Source of the DNA: SURF-55 sp040755195
Lineage (GTDB): Bacteria; Bacillota; Desulfotomaculia; Desulfotomaculales; Ammonificaceae
Assembly (NCBI GenBank): GCA_040755195.1
Contig: JBFMBL010000004.1
Span: 1 to 64,000, forward strand
Direction: 5' to 3'
Length of the DNA stretch: 64,000 bases
Shown here: positions 45,120 to 53,416 of the stretch, one piece after another
How the letters are laid out: every line of letters begins with the position of its first letter
How positions within the stretch are numbered: the stretch's first letter is position 1
Made by a program: the position numbers and the translations under genes
The notes under the pieces: model-generated
The model's database searches: none
What the model was told of the DNA's origin: nothing
What the model saw: only the letters and a program-made list of their open reading frames with translations

Positions 45120-45149
45120 ATTGTATAGTTTTGAGCCGGGTAGTGTCAA
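45120..45149 (-). promoter_or_regulatory. Promoter of the candidate small RNA
   Basis: A perfect TTGACA (45149-45144) and TACAAT (45125-45120) with an 18-base spacer, or TATACA with 16. Confidence 0.75.
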
Positions 45150-45174
45150 GTCAGTAACTCCTGGGTTATTCTTA

Positions 45175-45204
45175 CAAGAAGAAAAGGTGGACAAAGTCCA
45201 CCCT
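45175..45204 (-). terminator. Terminator of metF
   Basis: AGGGTGGACTTTGTCCACC hairpin followed by TTTTCTTCTT on the minus strand, about 30 bases after the metF stop. Confidence 0.85.
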
Positions 45205-45234
45205 ACAACCTAACCGCCAAGAACGCCACAAATC

Positions 45235-46194
45235 TCACTGCCTGCCGCGGTGATAATCTTCGGATGCGTGGTGCGGCAGGTCTTCCCTGGGATACGGCTG
45301 CCACAATTCCCACGTTTCGGGCGGCTCCCAGCGATCGAGGTCCACGTTCCGCAAAACCTCGGTAACCCAGTCCGATCTGTTAAGCGTGTACAGGTGCACC
45401 CCGTCCACGCCGTTTTCCACCAGGTCCTGCACCTGTGCGGTTGCGTACTCGATGCCCGCCTTTTCCAACCCTTCCTGGTCGTTCTCGTACTTCTCGAGCA
45501 TCACCCAGAGTTCGGCGGGGATCGAGGCCCCGCAAAGGCTGACCATACGCTCCAGGGCACCCGCGTTCAGAACCGGAAGGATGCCGGCGGAAATCGGACA
45601 GGTAATGCCGATCTTGCGGACACTTTCGAGGAAATGATAGAAAACGCGGTTGTCAAAGAACAGTTGCGTAACGAGGAACTCGGCGCCTGCGTTAACCTTC
45701 TCCTTAAGATAAGCCCAATCTATGCTTATGCGCGGCGACGCGACGTGCCCCTCGGGATAGGCTGCGGCCCCGATGCCGAACACACCTTTCACCCGGATGT
45801 GCCTTATGAGGTCTACCGCAAATCTGAAATCATCCTTGGAATAGTCGTAGTTTTGAACTCCTTTCGGCGGGTCCCCGCGCAGGGCAAGGATGTTCGTAAC
45901 CCCGCCGGCGTGAAGCCGGGCAAGAATGTCGTCGATCTCGCCGGCGGTATGCCCTACACAGGTTAAATGCGCCATTACCTCAAACCCGAGCCTGCTTACA
46001 AAGGTTGCGATTTCTATGGTCGTGTCCCTTGTGGTGCCGCCGGCCCCGTATGTAACGCTGATAAAGGCCGGGGCCAGTTCCTTAAACTGCGAAGTGAGCC
46101 GGGATACTATATCGATTCTGTCTTCGGTCTTGGGAGGAAAAATCTCTAAAGAAACAACCGGTTTTTTAGCTTTATAAAAATCCTTTATGCGCAC
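45235..46194 (-). CDS. metF: Methylenetetrahydrofolate reductase (first paralogue, E. coli-like)
   Basis: A 319-residue FAD-dependent MTHFR TIM barrel: VVSLEIFPPKTED at the N-terminus, FISVTYGAGGTTRDTTIEIA, HLTCVGHTAGEIDDILARL, NILALRGDPP and FLVTQLFFDNRVFYHFLES. It makes 5-methyl-H4folate. The open frame reaches 46284, but the added N-terminus is translated from a CCAGAATTCAGAAGCC-type quasi-repeat; GTG 46194 has GGAGGGGA upstream and starts at the conserved MRIKDFYKAKKPVVSLE. A second, acetogen-type MetF lies at 52316. This copy is monocistronic and may serve methionine synthesis. Confidence 0.93.
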   Translation of the reverse strand: MRIKDFYKAKKPVVSLEIFPPKTEDRIDIVSRLTSQFKELAPAFISVTYGAGGTTRDTTIEIATFVSRLGFEVMAHLTCVGHTAGEIDDILARLHAGGVTNILALRGDPPKGVQNYDYSKDDFRFAVDLIRHIRVKGVFGIGAAAYPEGHVASPRISIDWAYLKEKVNAGAEFLVTQLFFDNRVFYHFLESVRKIGITCPISAGILPVLNAGALERMVSLCGASIPAELWVMLEKYENDQEGLEKAGIEYATAQVQDLVENGVDGVHLYTLNRSDWVTEVLRNVDLDRWEPPETWELWQPYPREDLPHHASEDYHRGRQ

Positions 46195-46579
46195 GGCTTC
46201 CCCTCCTGCATGAATCCAGAAGCCAGAATTCAGAAGCCGGAATCCAGAATAGAGAATAATAAGTTCAAGTTCCGTAACTCGCAACCCGCAAACCCGCGAT
46301 TCGTTGCTGTCTCCGGACTTAGGACTTCGGCCTGGCTACTGACTACTGACTACTGACTATTATTTTGCCCTTCAGAGGATTAACATAACCCTAAACCGTT
46401 TAAACCTTAATAAGTGACACTCCAACCTTTTTACTATCCACTCGCCCAAATTTTATTGATCCGGAAACAGAAGTATTGATAAATTATCCTTAAAATGCAA
46501 CTGCAGTAAATTTCATTTTCGTCCCTCCAGGTTCCTCGAACTTTTTATTTCATTCTTAAGAAAAAGGAGATTAGTAGTT
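46195..46579. other. Divergent intergenic region metF / FdhA-like gene
   Basis: Holds quasi-repeats (CCAGAAGCCAGAATTCAGAA; CTACTGACTACTGACTACTG at about 46335-46354) and, nearer 46580, an AT-rich stretch that should contain the promoter of the FdhA-NuoEF operon; TTGATC..ATAAAT at about 46457-46485 is a weak candidate. Confidence 0.45.
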
Positions 46580-49267
46580 TTGCAATCTGTAACTATTAGT
46601 CTTAACGGACGGGAAGTAACCGGAGAGTCAGGGATGACCATCCTGGAGCTGGCGCGAAGGGAAGGCGTGTATATTCCCACGATCTGTTACGAACCGCACC
46701 TGGCTCCCACGGGCGGTTGTCCTTCAATCAGCAGTTGCCGGGTCTGCATTGTTGAAGACGAGCGTACCGGCGCTTTGGTAACGTCCTGCGGCACATTCAT
46801 CGTCCCCGGCATGATCATCAACACCGCCTCACCGCGTGTCATTGAACGGCGTAAAATCATCGTTGAGTTGATGCTGGCCAGCCACCCGGACTCATGCCTG
46901 GTGTGTCTCAAGGGGAACCGGTGCCAACTGCGCCAGGTGGCCGCCGAGCTTGGCATAGGGTTGCCGCGGTTCCAGAGGATTCCGCTGGTTACCACGATAA
47001 ATGACGCCAACCCGTTTATCAAAAGGGATCTGAGCAAGTGCATCCTGTGCGCTAAATGCATCCGCGCCTGCCAGGAGCTGGTCGTGGAAGGAGCGGTTGA
47101 CTATTTCCGCCGCGGTTTTGTCGCCAGGCCGGCAACAACCGGGGACGTTCCCCTTGAAAAATCTGAGTGCACCTTCTGCGGCACGTGTGTGGCGATGTGC
47201 CCCACAGGGGCGCTTCTGGAATCCCAGCCGTCATACAGGGGAACAGCCGGAACCTCGGTCCGTTCGACCTGCCCATTTTGCGGCTGCGGCTGCACCATCA
47301 AGCTGAAGGTCAAGGAGGGGCGCGTGGTCCGCGCAATTCCGGATAACGCAGACCCGGTCACCCGCGGCACCCTTTGCGTAAAGGGTAGTTACGGCTTTGA
47401 TTTCATTCACAGTCCGGACAGACTGACCAGCCCTTTAGTCAAGGCAGACGACGGTTTTAAAGCAGTGTCCTGGGAAGAAGCATTTGATGTCATACAGAAA
47501 GAATTCAACCGTATAAAGGGAGAACACGGCGGAAACAGCCTGGGGGTATTCGGCTCCTCCAAGTGCACAAATGAAGAGAATTACCTTCTCCAGCGCTTCA
47601 CCAGGTGCGTGCTGGGGACTAACAACATAGACAACGGCAGCCGCCTCTGGGGCAACCCGAGCCATACGGACAACGGCGAGGCGGTCGGGGTTATCGCGAC
47701 CAATTGTGCGAGCGCGCTGGAAAAAGCCGACGCAATCCTGGTAATCGGCGCCGACCCCACCGTTTCCGCGCCGCTGGTCGGTTATGCGATAAAGCGCGCC
47801 GTAAAATGCCTCGAAGCAAAGCTGATCCTGATCGACCCGCGGGAAACACGGCTCTCAATGTTTGCGGACATATGGCTGAGGCCCAAAGTTGGAACCGACC
47901 TGATTCTTCTGAACGGCATGGCCAGGATACTGATTGACGAGCATTTACATAACGAAGAAATAGACCGGGAAACCCCGGAATTCAAAGCGTTTGCTGAAAG
48001 TGTAGCCGCCTATACCGCCGCCTATGTAGAAAAAGCTACAGGTGTTCCCTACGAAGATCTCTTAAAGGCGGTGCGACGGTACGCAACGGTGGGCAAAGTC
48101 GCAACCATTTACGGGCACGGGCTCAGCCTGAGCCCACACGGGACCGAAACCATCAAGGCACTGACAAACCTGGCGTTCCTAGTCGGGAAGAGCGCCCAGG
48201 GCACAGGCCTTTATGCACTGCAGAAAGAAAACAACGCCCAGGGTGCTTGCGACATGGGGGCACTGCCCAATTTGCTCCCGGGATACGAACAAACATCGGA
48301 TTTAAAATCCAGAAGAATATTTGAAGATTACTGGGGTCATTTACCGTCCACGGCCGGACTGACCGTTTTTGAAATGCTTGAAGCGGCAAAGGCGGGAACG
48401 ATAAAGGGAATGTATGTGGTGGGTGAAAACCCCGTTGCCTCTTTCCCCAATACCCAGTATGTGCGCAAGGCATTGTCTTCGCTCGATTTTCTTGTGGTTC
48501 AGGATATGTTTCTTACCGAAACAGCCGAACTCGCCGACGTGGTCTTGCCTGCGGCAAGCTTCGCGGAAAAGGAAGGGACTTTCACCAGTTTCGACGGAAG
48601 AGTCAACTGGTTGAAAAAGGCCGTGGAACCGCCGGGCCTAAGCCTTCCGGATTGGGAAATCATTATCAGGCTGGCGGCGGCGATGGGTTATTCAATGTCC
48701 TACTCGTCGCCACGGGAAGTCAGGGAAGAAATAAGGAAACTTGTACCGATATACAAAGGCATTGGTTACGGATTGTTGCCTGAGGAACCTCAGGACCGGT
48801 TGCAGAGCTTCTCCAAAACGCCGGCCGTTTACCGGAAACAACCGGAAAAAGTGCTGGGTCTGTGGCCCACTCATAATGGGACAACGCGGGAGAAGTCGAA
48901 CAAGAAATACCCCTTCTTACTTCTGACCGGCAGCAACCTGTACCAGTTTGGGGGCAATACAAGAAGCTCTCGGGCGTCACGTTTGCGAAAGTTTTACCCG
49001 CACGCCGTTATCGACATCGGTGAAGCCGACGCTAAGAAGCTGGAGATCAGTGAAGGGGACAGGGTGAAAATCATATCCCCGACAGGTGAAATTACGGCTG
49101 CAGCAAGAATAACTGATACCTTGCCTGAAGGGATACTTTTTATGCCGTCCCCCTCACCTGAGAGTTCCGTTGGTCAGTTGTTCAGCATTTCGTTGGACCC
49201 GGTAAGAAAGACCCCTTGTACCAAGTCAGTTAACGTAAGGATAGAAAGGATAGGTTCTGATGAATAA
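46580..49267 (+). CDS. FdhA-like molybdopterin oxidoreductase subunit with NuoG-type iron-sulfur N-terminus, active-site Cys/Sec replaced by Trp
   Basis: An 895-residue protein. N-terminal [2Fe-2S] domain (YEPHLAPTGGCPSISSCRVC), His-Cys [4Fe-4S] region (HPDSCLVCLKGNRCQLRQ), two more [4Fe-4S] motifs (CILCAKCIRACQ, CTFCGTCVAMCPTG), the proximal cluster (CPFCGCGC..CVKG), the molybdopterin domain and the C-terminal dinucleotide-binding domain (EISEGDRVKIISPTGEIT). This is the layout of NAD-linked formate dehydrogenase alpha subunits. But where those have RLC(or U)HxPTVAG this has SRLWGNPSHTDNG (Trp357, codon TGG). It may therefore not oxidise formate and may serve as an electron conduit, as NuoG does. 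Start TTG after AAGGAGA. It overlaps nuoE by 8 bp. Confidence 0.85.
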   Translation: MQSVTISLNGREVTGESGMTILELARREGVYIPTICYEPHLAPTGGCPSISSCRVCIVEDERTGALVTSCGTFIVPGMIINTASPRVIERRKIIVELMLASHPDSCLVCLKGNRCQLRQVAAELGIGLPRFQRIPLVTTINDANPFIKRDLSKCILCAKCIRACQELVVEGAVDYFRRGFVARPATTGDVPLEKSECTFCGTCVAMCPTGALLESQPSYRGTAGTSVRSTCPFCGCGCTIKLKVKEGRVVRAIPDNADPVTRGTLCVKGSYGFDFIHSPDRLTSPLVKADDGFKAVSWEEAFDVIQKEFNRIKGEHGGNSLGVFGSSKCTNEENYLLQRFTRCVLGTNNIDNGSRLWGNPSHTDNGEAVGVIATNCASALEKADAILVIGADPTVSAPLVGYAIKRAVKCLEAKLILIDPRETRLSMFADIWLRPKVGTDLILLNGMARILIDEHLHNEEIDRETPEFKAFAESVAAYTAAYVEKATGVPYEDLLKAVRRYATVGKVATIYGHGLSLSPHGTETIKALTNLAFLVGKSAQGTGLYALQKENNAQGACDMGALPNLLPGYEQTSDLKSRRIFEDYWGHLPSTAGLTVFEMLEAAKAGTIKGMYVVGENPVASFPNTQYVRKALSSLDFLVVQDMFLTETAELADVVLPAASFAEKEGTFTSFDGRVNWLKKAVEPPGLSLPDWEIIIRLAAAMGYSMSYSSPREVREEIRKLVPIYKGIGYGLLPEEPQDRLQSFSKTPAVYRKQPEKVLGLWPTHNGTTREKSNKKYPFLLLTGSNLYQFGGNTRSSRASRLRKFYPHAVIDIGEADAKKLEISEGDRVKIISPTGEITAAARITDTLPEGILFMPSPSPESSVGQLFSISLDPVRKTPCTKSVNVRIERIGSDE

Positions 49268-49742
49268 GCCGGCGGTTAAGAGCGCAATCGACATGGAACG
49301 AATTAAGGAAATCGTCATGGAATGCGGCGGGCATAAGTGGGCGCTTATTACGGTTGTGCAAAAGATTCAGAATGAGTTCGGTTACATTCCGCCGGAAGCC
49401 ATTCCAGTAATAGCGAAAGGCATGAAGATTTTTCCCAGCCAGATCCAGGGTGTAATCTCCTTCTACGCCCAGTTTTACACCAAACCGCGGGGCAGACAGG
49501 TGATCACGGTATGCCGGGGAACGGCATGCCACGTACGGGGAGGAGAGTCATTGCTCGAGATACTTGAAAACAGTCTCGGCATTAAGGAAGGCGAGACCAC
49601 CCCCGACATGGAATACACCCTGGAAACCGTGGCCTGCATTGGTGTTTGCGCTCTGGCCCCCAATTTGGTTATGGACAATCAGGTTCATGGCAAAGTGGAT
49701 CCCCAGAAGATAGAGCAGTTGCTAAAAAAGGGTGAAGCATAG
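49260..49742 (+). CDS. NuoE/HydC-like [2Fe-2S] thioredoxin-like ferredoxin
   Basis: A 160-residue NuoE-family subunit: helical N-terminus (ITVVQKIQNEFGYIPPEAIP), then the [2Fe-2S] thioredoxin-like domain with ligands in CRGTACHVRGG and VACIGVCALAPN. It passes electrons next to the NuoF flavin subunit. It overlaps the FdhA-like stop and ends directly before the NuoF gene, so the three are a coupled operon. Confidence 0.93.
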   Translation: MNKPAVKSAIDMERIKEIVMECGGHKWALITVVQKIQNEFGYIPPEAIPVIAKGMKIFPSQIQGVISFYAQFYTKPRGRQVITVCRGTACHVRGGESLLEILENSLGIKEGETTPDMEYTLETVACIGVCALAPNLVMDNQVHGKVDPQKIEQLLKKGEA

Positions 49743-51371
49743 GTGCAAAACCAGCGTACAGTTTTTGTCTGCCAGGGCACAGGATGCCTTTCCAGCCGGT
49801 CGGGCGCCGTCTACGATGCGCTTACCGCTGAAGTGGCGAAACTCGGACTCGCCGATATAGCCGTTGATTTCACCGGTTGCCACGGCTTCTGCGAAAAAGG
49901 CGGCATCGTCGTTGTCGAACCCGAGGGTGTTTTTTACACCCACGTTCAGGTGGAAGACGTGCCGGAAATCGTAAGTTCGCACCTCCGGGACGGAAAGCCC
50001 GTGGAACGGCTGTTCTACCGCGACCCGGCAACCGGCAAGGCCGTACCGTATTACCGGGAAATCAACTTCTATAAGAAACAGCAGCGCATCATCTTACGCA
50101 ATTGCGGCCGCATCAACCCGGAAAAAATCGACCATTACATCGATGCCGGGGGATACCGGGCGCTTAAAAAGGTACTTCTGGAAATGACCCCGGTTCAAGT
50201 GATTGAAGAAGTAAAGAAGTCCGGGTTGCGCGGGCGCGGGGGCGCCGGCTTCCCCACCGGGCGGAAATGGGAGTTTGGCTACAACGTTTGCAGCGACAAG
50301 AAATACGTAATCTGCAACGCCGACGAGGGTGACCCCGGCGCTTTCATGGACCGCTCGGTGCTGGAGGCCGACCCGCACGCAGCGATTGAAGGTCTGATCA
50401 TCGCCGGTTACGCCATCGGGGCCAACGACGGATACGTTTACATACGCGCCGAGTACCCACTGGCGGTAAAACGGGTCTACACCGCCATACAGCAGGCTAA
50501 AGAAAGAGGCTTCCTTGGAAGGAACATCTTCGGCTCGGGGTTTGATTTTGAAATACATATGAAAGAAGGCGCCGGGGCTTTCGTCTGCGGTGAGGAAACC
50601 GCGCTTATCGCCTCAATTGAAAGTCTGCGGGGAATGCCCAGACCGCGTCCCCCTTACCCGGCTCAATCAGGACTTTTTGGAAAGCCCACCACTATTAATA
50701 ACGTGAAGACGCTGGCTTCCGTTCCTGTGGTTATCGACCGCGGCGCCGAGTGGTACGCCGGCATCGGCAGCGAAAAGAGTAAAGGAACAACGGTAATCGC
50801 CCTCAGCGGGAAGATAATCAACAGCGGTCTGGTAGAGGTGCCGATGGGAACTTCTCTTTCGAAAATAATCTTCGACATCGGCGGCGGCATCCCCGGCGGC
50901 AGGCGTCTGAAAGCGGTGCAAACGGGGGGACCTTCCGGGGGCTGTATCCCCGCAAGGTTTCCGGACACGCAGGTCGATTATGAAACCTTGTCTTTACTGG
51001 GTTCGATCATGGGATCCGGCGGCATGGTCGTTATGGACGATACCACCTGTATGGTTGAGGTGGCCAGGTACTTCCTGAGCTTCACGCAGGCCGAGTCCTG
51101 CGGCAAATGCGTCCCCTGCCGCCTGGGAACCAAGCAGATGCTGGAGATCCTGACCAGGATCACCAGAGGCAGAGGACAGGAAGGCGACATTGAAACCCTG
51201 TATGACATAGCCAGGACGGTAAAGGAATGCTCGCTCTGCGGACTGGGGCAGACCTGCCCGAATCCTGTACTTTCAACCTTGAATTATTTTAGGGACGAGT
51301 ATGAAGCACACATAAAGAAGAAACTTTGCCCGGCAAACCAATGCCGCGCCTTGCATCGGAAGGCAAAATAA
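49743..51371 (+). CDS. NuoF/HydB-like NADH-binding flavoprotein
   Basis: A 542-residue NuoF-type subunit. It has an N-terminal [2Fe-2S]-like thioredoxin fold (GTGCLSSRSGAVYDALTAEV), the FMN/NADH site (SGLRGRGGAGFPTGRKW, CNADEGDPGAFMDRSVLEAD, GAGAFVCGEETALIASIESL), an SLBB segment and the C-terminal [4Fe-4S] motif CGKCVPCRLGTKQM..CSLCGLGQTCP. It ends soon after HIKKKLCPANQC, so the extra two-cluster ferredoxin tail of HydB/HytB types is missing. GTG start directly after nuoE. It oxidises or reduces NAD(H). Copy B of the dispersed element follows. Confidence 0.94.
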   Translation: MQNQRTVFVCQGTGCLSSRSGAVYDALTAEVAKLGLADIAVDFTGCHGFCEKGGIVVVEPEGVFYTHVQVEDVPEIVSSHLRDGKPVERLFYRDPATGKAVPYYREINFYKKQQRIILRNCGRINPEKIDHYIDAGGYRALKKVLLEMTPVQVIEEVKKSGLRGRGGAGFPTGRKWEFGYNVCSDKKYVICNADEGDPGAFMDRSVLEADPHAAIEGLIIAGYAIGANDGYVYIRAEYPLAVKRVYTAIQQAKERGFLGRNIFGSGFDFEIHMKEGAGAFVCGEETALIASIESLRGMPRPRPPYPAQSGLFGKPTTINNVKTLASVPVVIDRGAEWYAGIGSEKSKGTTVIALSGKIINSGLVEVPMGTSLSKIIFDIGGGIPGGRRLKAVQTGGPSGGCIPARFPDTQVDYETLSLLGSIMGSGGMVVMDDTTCMVEVARYFLSFTQAESCGKCVPCRLGTKQMLEILTRITRGRGQEGDIETLYDIARTVKECSLCGLGQTCPNPVLSTLNYFRDEYEAHIKKKLCPANQCRALHRKAK

Positions 51372-51384
51372 ACGGCGGCCGTTT

Positions 51385-51625
51385 ACTTCCGCAGGAGTCG
51401 CCCATGCCGCGTTGCGGCACAACCTGAAAAAGGGCGACCCGTAAGCCGGTTACTCAGATGTAAAAGGGTAACATAAACGGAACGCGACGAGGAGCAAGTA
51501 GTACAAGGAAGGCGTAACCGGACGGGCCGGAGCGTATACGGAAATACGTGAGGACCCGGCCGGTGAGCCTGACGAAGTAATGCGAAGCTCATCGCCGCGC
51601 CCCACGAAAGAAGAACACATTTTCA
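51385..51625 (+). repeat. Copy B of the dispersed structured element
   Basis: Between nuoF and metV. 5' hairpin module CATGCCGCGTTGCGGCACAA (about 51403), then GACCCGTAAGC, GGAGCAAGTAG, the apical stem GCGTAT-loop-ATACGT (51532-51549) and the conserved tail GTGAGCCTGACGAAGTAATG, GAAGCTCATCGCCGCGCC. Same order as copy D. Confidence 0.75.
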
Positions 51626-51653
51626 GAGGAAACGTACTCAGGGGGGATTGAGA

Positions 51654-52319
51654 GTGAGGTCCATCACCAGGCAGAAACCACTTGAAGAGATACAGCAATA
51701 TATGAGGAGCTTCGACCAGGTCTACATAGTAGGCTGCGGAACCTGCGCCACCATGACCAGAACCGGGGGCAACGACCAGGTTCTTGAAATGAAAGCATTC
51801 CTTGAAGGAATGGATAAAACGGTCACCGGCTGGACAGTCATCCCCATCGCCTGCGATGAAATGACCGAAGCGGCCATGAGGGAAAACGAGCGCCCGATTC
51901 GCAACGCCGGTTGCGTGCTTGTCATGGCCTGCGCGCTGGGTGTACACCGGGTAAGCTCCTACACCAGAAATCCGGTTATACCCGCGCTGGACACCCTGTT
52001 TATCGGCCTGGAAGAGAAGCCCGGCCATTTCAGGGAGGTTTGTATCCAGTGCGGACAGTGTGTGATCGGTGAAACCGCAGGCATCTGCCCGGTCACCGAA
52101 TGCAACAAGGGCTTATTGAACGGTCCCTGCGGCGGCACCAACGACGGCAAATGCGAAGTGGACAAAGAGAAGGACTGCGCGTGGACGCTGATTTACCGCA
52201 AGTTGAAAGCGCAGGGAAGGCTCAACCTGATGCGCAAATACCATCCCCCCAAGAACTATCAGACGGTGCCCAGGCCGAAAGCCGCCAGAATTAGCATAGG
52301 TGAGGAGAATCGAGAATGA
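51654..52319 (+). CDS. metV: MetV: methylenetetrahydrofolate reductase zinc/iron-sulfur subunit
   Basis: A 221-residue MTHFR_C-type protein as in acetogen MetVF. N-terminal Cys motif VYIVGCGTCATMTRTGG, then VCIQCGQCVIGETAGICPVT and KGLLNGPCGGTNDGKCEVDK with several Cys that bind zinc or an Fe-S cluster. In Moorella and Sporomusa MetV is the partner of MetF in the ferredoxin- or NADH-linked enzyme. GTG 51654 is preferred: a run of six Gs lies at good spacing, whereas TTG 51648 is too close. It overlaps metF by 4 bp. Confidence 0.93.
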   Translation: MRSITRQKPLEEIQQYMRSFDQVYIVGCGTCATMTRTGGNDQVLEMKAFLEGMDKTVTGWTVIPIACDEMTEAAMRENERPIRNAGCVLVMACALGVHRVSSYTRNPVIPALDTLFIGLEEKPGHFREVCIQCGQCVIGETAGICPVTECNKGLLNGPCGGTNDGKCEVDKEKDCAWTLIYRKLKAQGRLNLMRKYHPPKNYQTVPRPKAARISIGEENRE

Positions 52320-53203
52320 CTGTGTCTAAGTTTAAAGAGGCCCTAAACTCCGGAAAATTTTTGGTGACCTCCGAACTCGGACCCCCTAAGGGTACGAACC
52401 TCGAGCAGATGATGCACCACATCGACTTGCTCAAATACAGGGTGGATGCGCTGAACCTTACGGACCACCAGAGTTCCGTCATGCGCTTCCCTTCCCTCGG
52501 AGGCTGCCTCGCCGTGAAAGAGCGGGGTGGCGAGCCCGTACTGCAGATGACGTGCCGCGACCGCAACAGACTGGCGTTGCAGGCTGATCTGATGTTCGCG
52601 CACACGCGGGGCATAAACAACGTTCTCTGCCTCACCGGCGACGCCGTCGTGGTCGGCGACCACAAAGGCGCCAAGGGTGTTTTCGATCTCGATTCCGTAC
52701 AGTTACTCAGGCTGATCCGGCAGATGGAAGCAGGCAAAGACATGGCCGGGAATGACCTCGACGGCGCCATACAGTTCTGTGCCGGGGCCTGCGTCACCCC
52801 GGAAGCATCTCCTATTGAGCCGCAATTGATCAAATTCGAGAAGAAGGTCGAGGCAGGAGCCGAATTCTTCCAAACGCAGGCGATCTACGACCTCGAAAAG
52901 TTTGCGAAGTTTATGGAATACGCCCGCCAGTTCCCTGTCAAAGTCCTGGCGGGAATCGTCCTGCTTACCTCGGCAGGCATGGCCAAGTTCTTAAACGCGA
53001 ACATCCCCGGGATCACGGTGCCCCAGGATCTCATTGATGAGCTGGCAAACGCCGGCAGAGGAAGAGGCCTGGCTAAAGGCATAGAAATCGCCGGACGGAT
53101 GATCGCCGCCTTAAAGAAAGATTCTATCTGCGACGGCGTCCACATTATGGCCATCGGCAAGGAAGAAGTGGTCCCGGAAATCCTGGCAAAAGCGGGGCTT
53201 TAA
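52316..53203 (+). CDS. metF: MetF: methylenetetrahydrofolate reductase (acetogen type)
   Basis: A 295-residue MTHFR of the short acetogen/MetVF type: FLVTSELGPPKGTNLEQMMH, VDALNLTDHQSSVMRFPSLG, NVLCLTGDAVVVGDHKGAKG and the flavin/folate barrel end AGAEFFQTQAIYDLEKFAKF. It catalyses methylene-H4folate to methyl-H4folate in the Wood-Ljungdahl methyl branch (or the reverse). With MetV and the FdhA-NuoEF-like genes upstream it suggests a larger NAD-linked complex. Confidence 0.95.
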   Translation: MTVSKFKEALNSGKFLVTSELGPPKGTNLEQMMHHIDLLKYRVDALNLTDHQSSVMRFPSLGGCLAVKERGGEPVLQMTCRDRNRLALQADLMFAHTRGINNVLCLTGDAVVVGDHKGAKGVFDLDSVQLLRLIRQMEAGKDMAGNDLDGAIQFCAGACVTPEASPIEPQLIKFEKKVEAGAEFFQTQAIYDLEKFAKFMEYARQFPVKVLAGIVLLTSAGMAKFLNANIPGITVPQDLIDELANAGRGRGLAKGIEIAGRMIAALKKDSICDGVHIMAIGKEEVVPEILAKAGL

Positions 53204-53416
53204 ATCAGTAGTCAGTAGTCAGTATTCAGTAGTCAGCAGGGAGATGCGGACTAAAGGTCACGAGTCACTGGTTTAAAGTCCTCAGTCCTTGGTCGAATGT
53301 CCTTAGTCCGGAAACAGGAACGGGTAGCGAGTTCCGAGTTGAGAGTTGCAGGTTTAAAGTCAAGAGGCCTAAGCCATGAGCAGAAAAAGGAGCTTGAACT
53401 TTGAACCGGTACACTA
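53204..53416. repeat. Quasi-repeat tract between metF and the GGDEF gene
   Basis: CAGTAGTCAGTAGTCAGTAT at about 53207-53226, then GTCACGAGTCACTGG and GTCCTCAGTCCTTGG. Same style as tracts at 33457, 42226, 46205 and 55970. Confidence 0.6.

Noticed and set aside
45250..45966. Plus-strand open frame opposite metF
   Set aside because: Antisense to MTHFR with all motifs in place.
46580..49267. Selenocysteine in the FdhA-like protein
   Set aside because: The codon at the expected place is TGG, with no in-frame TGA in the gene and no need to invoke recoding.
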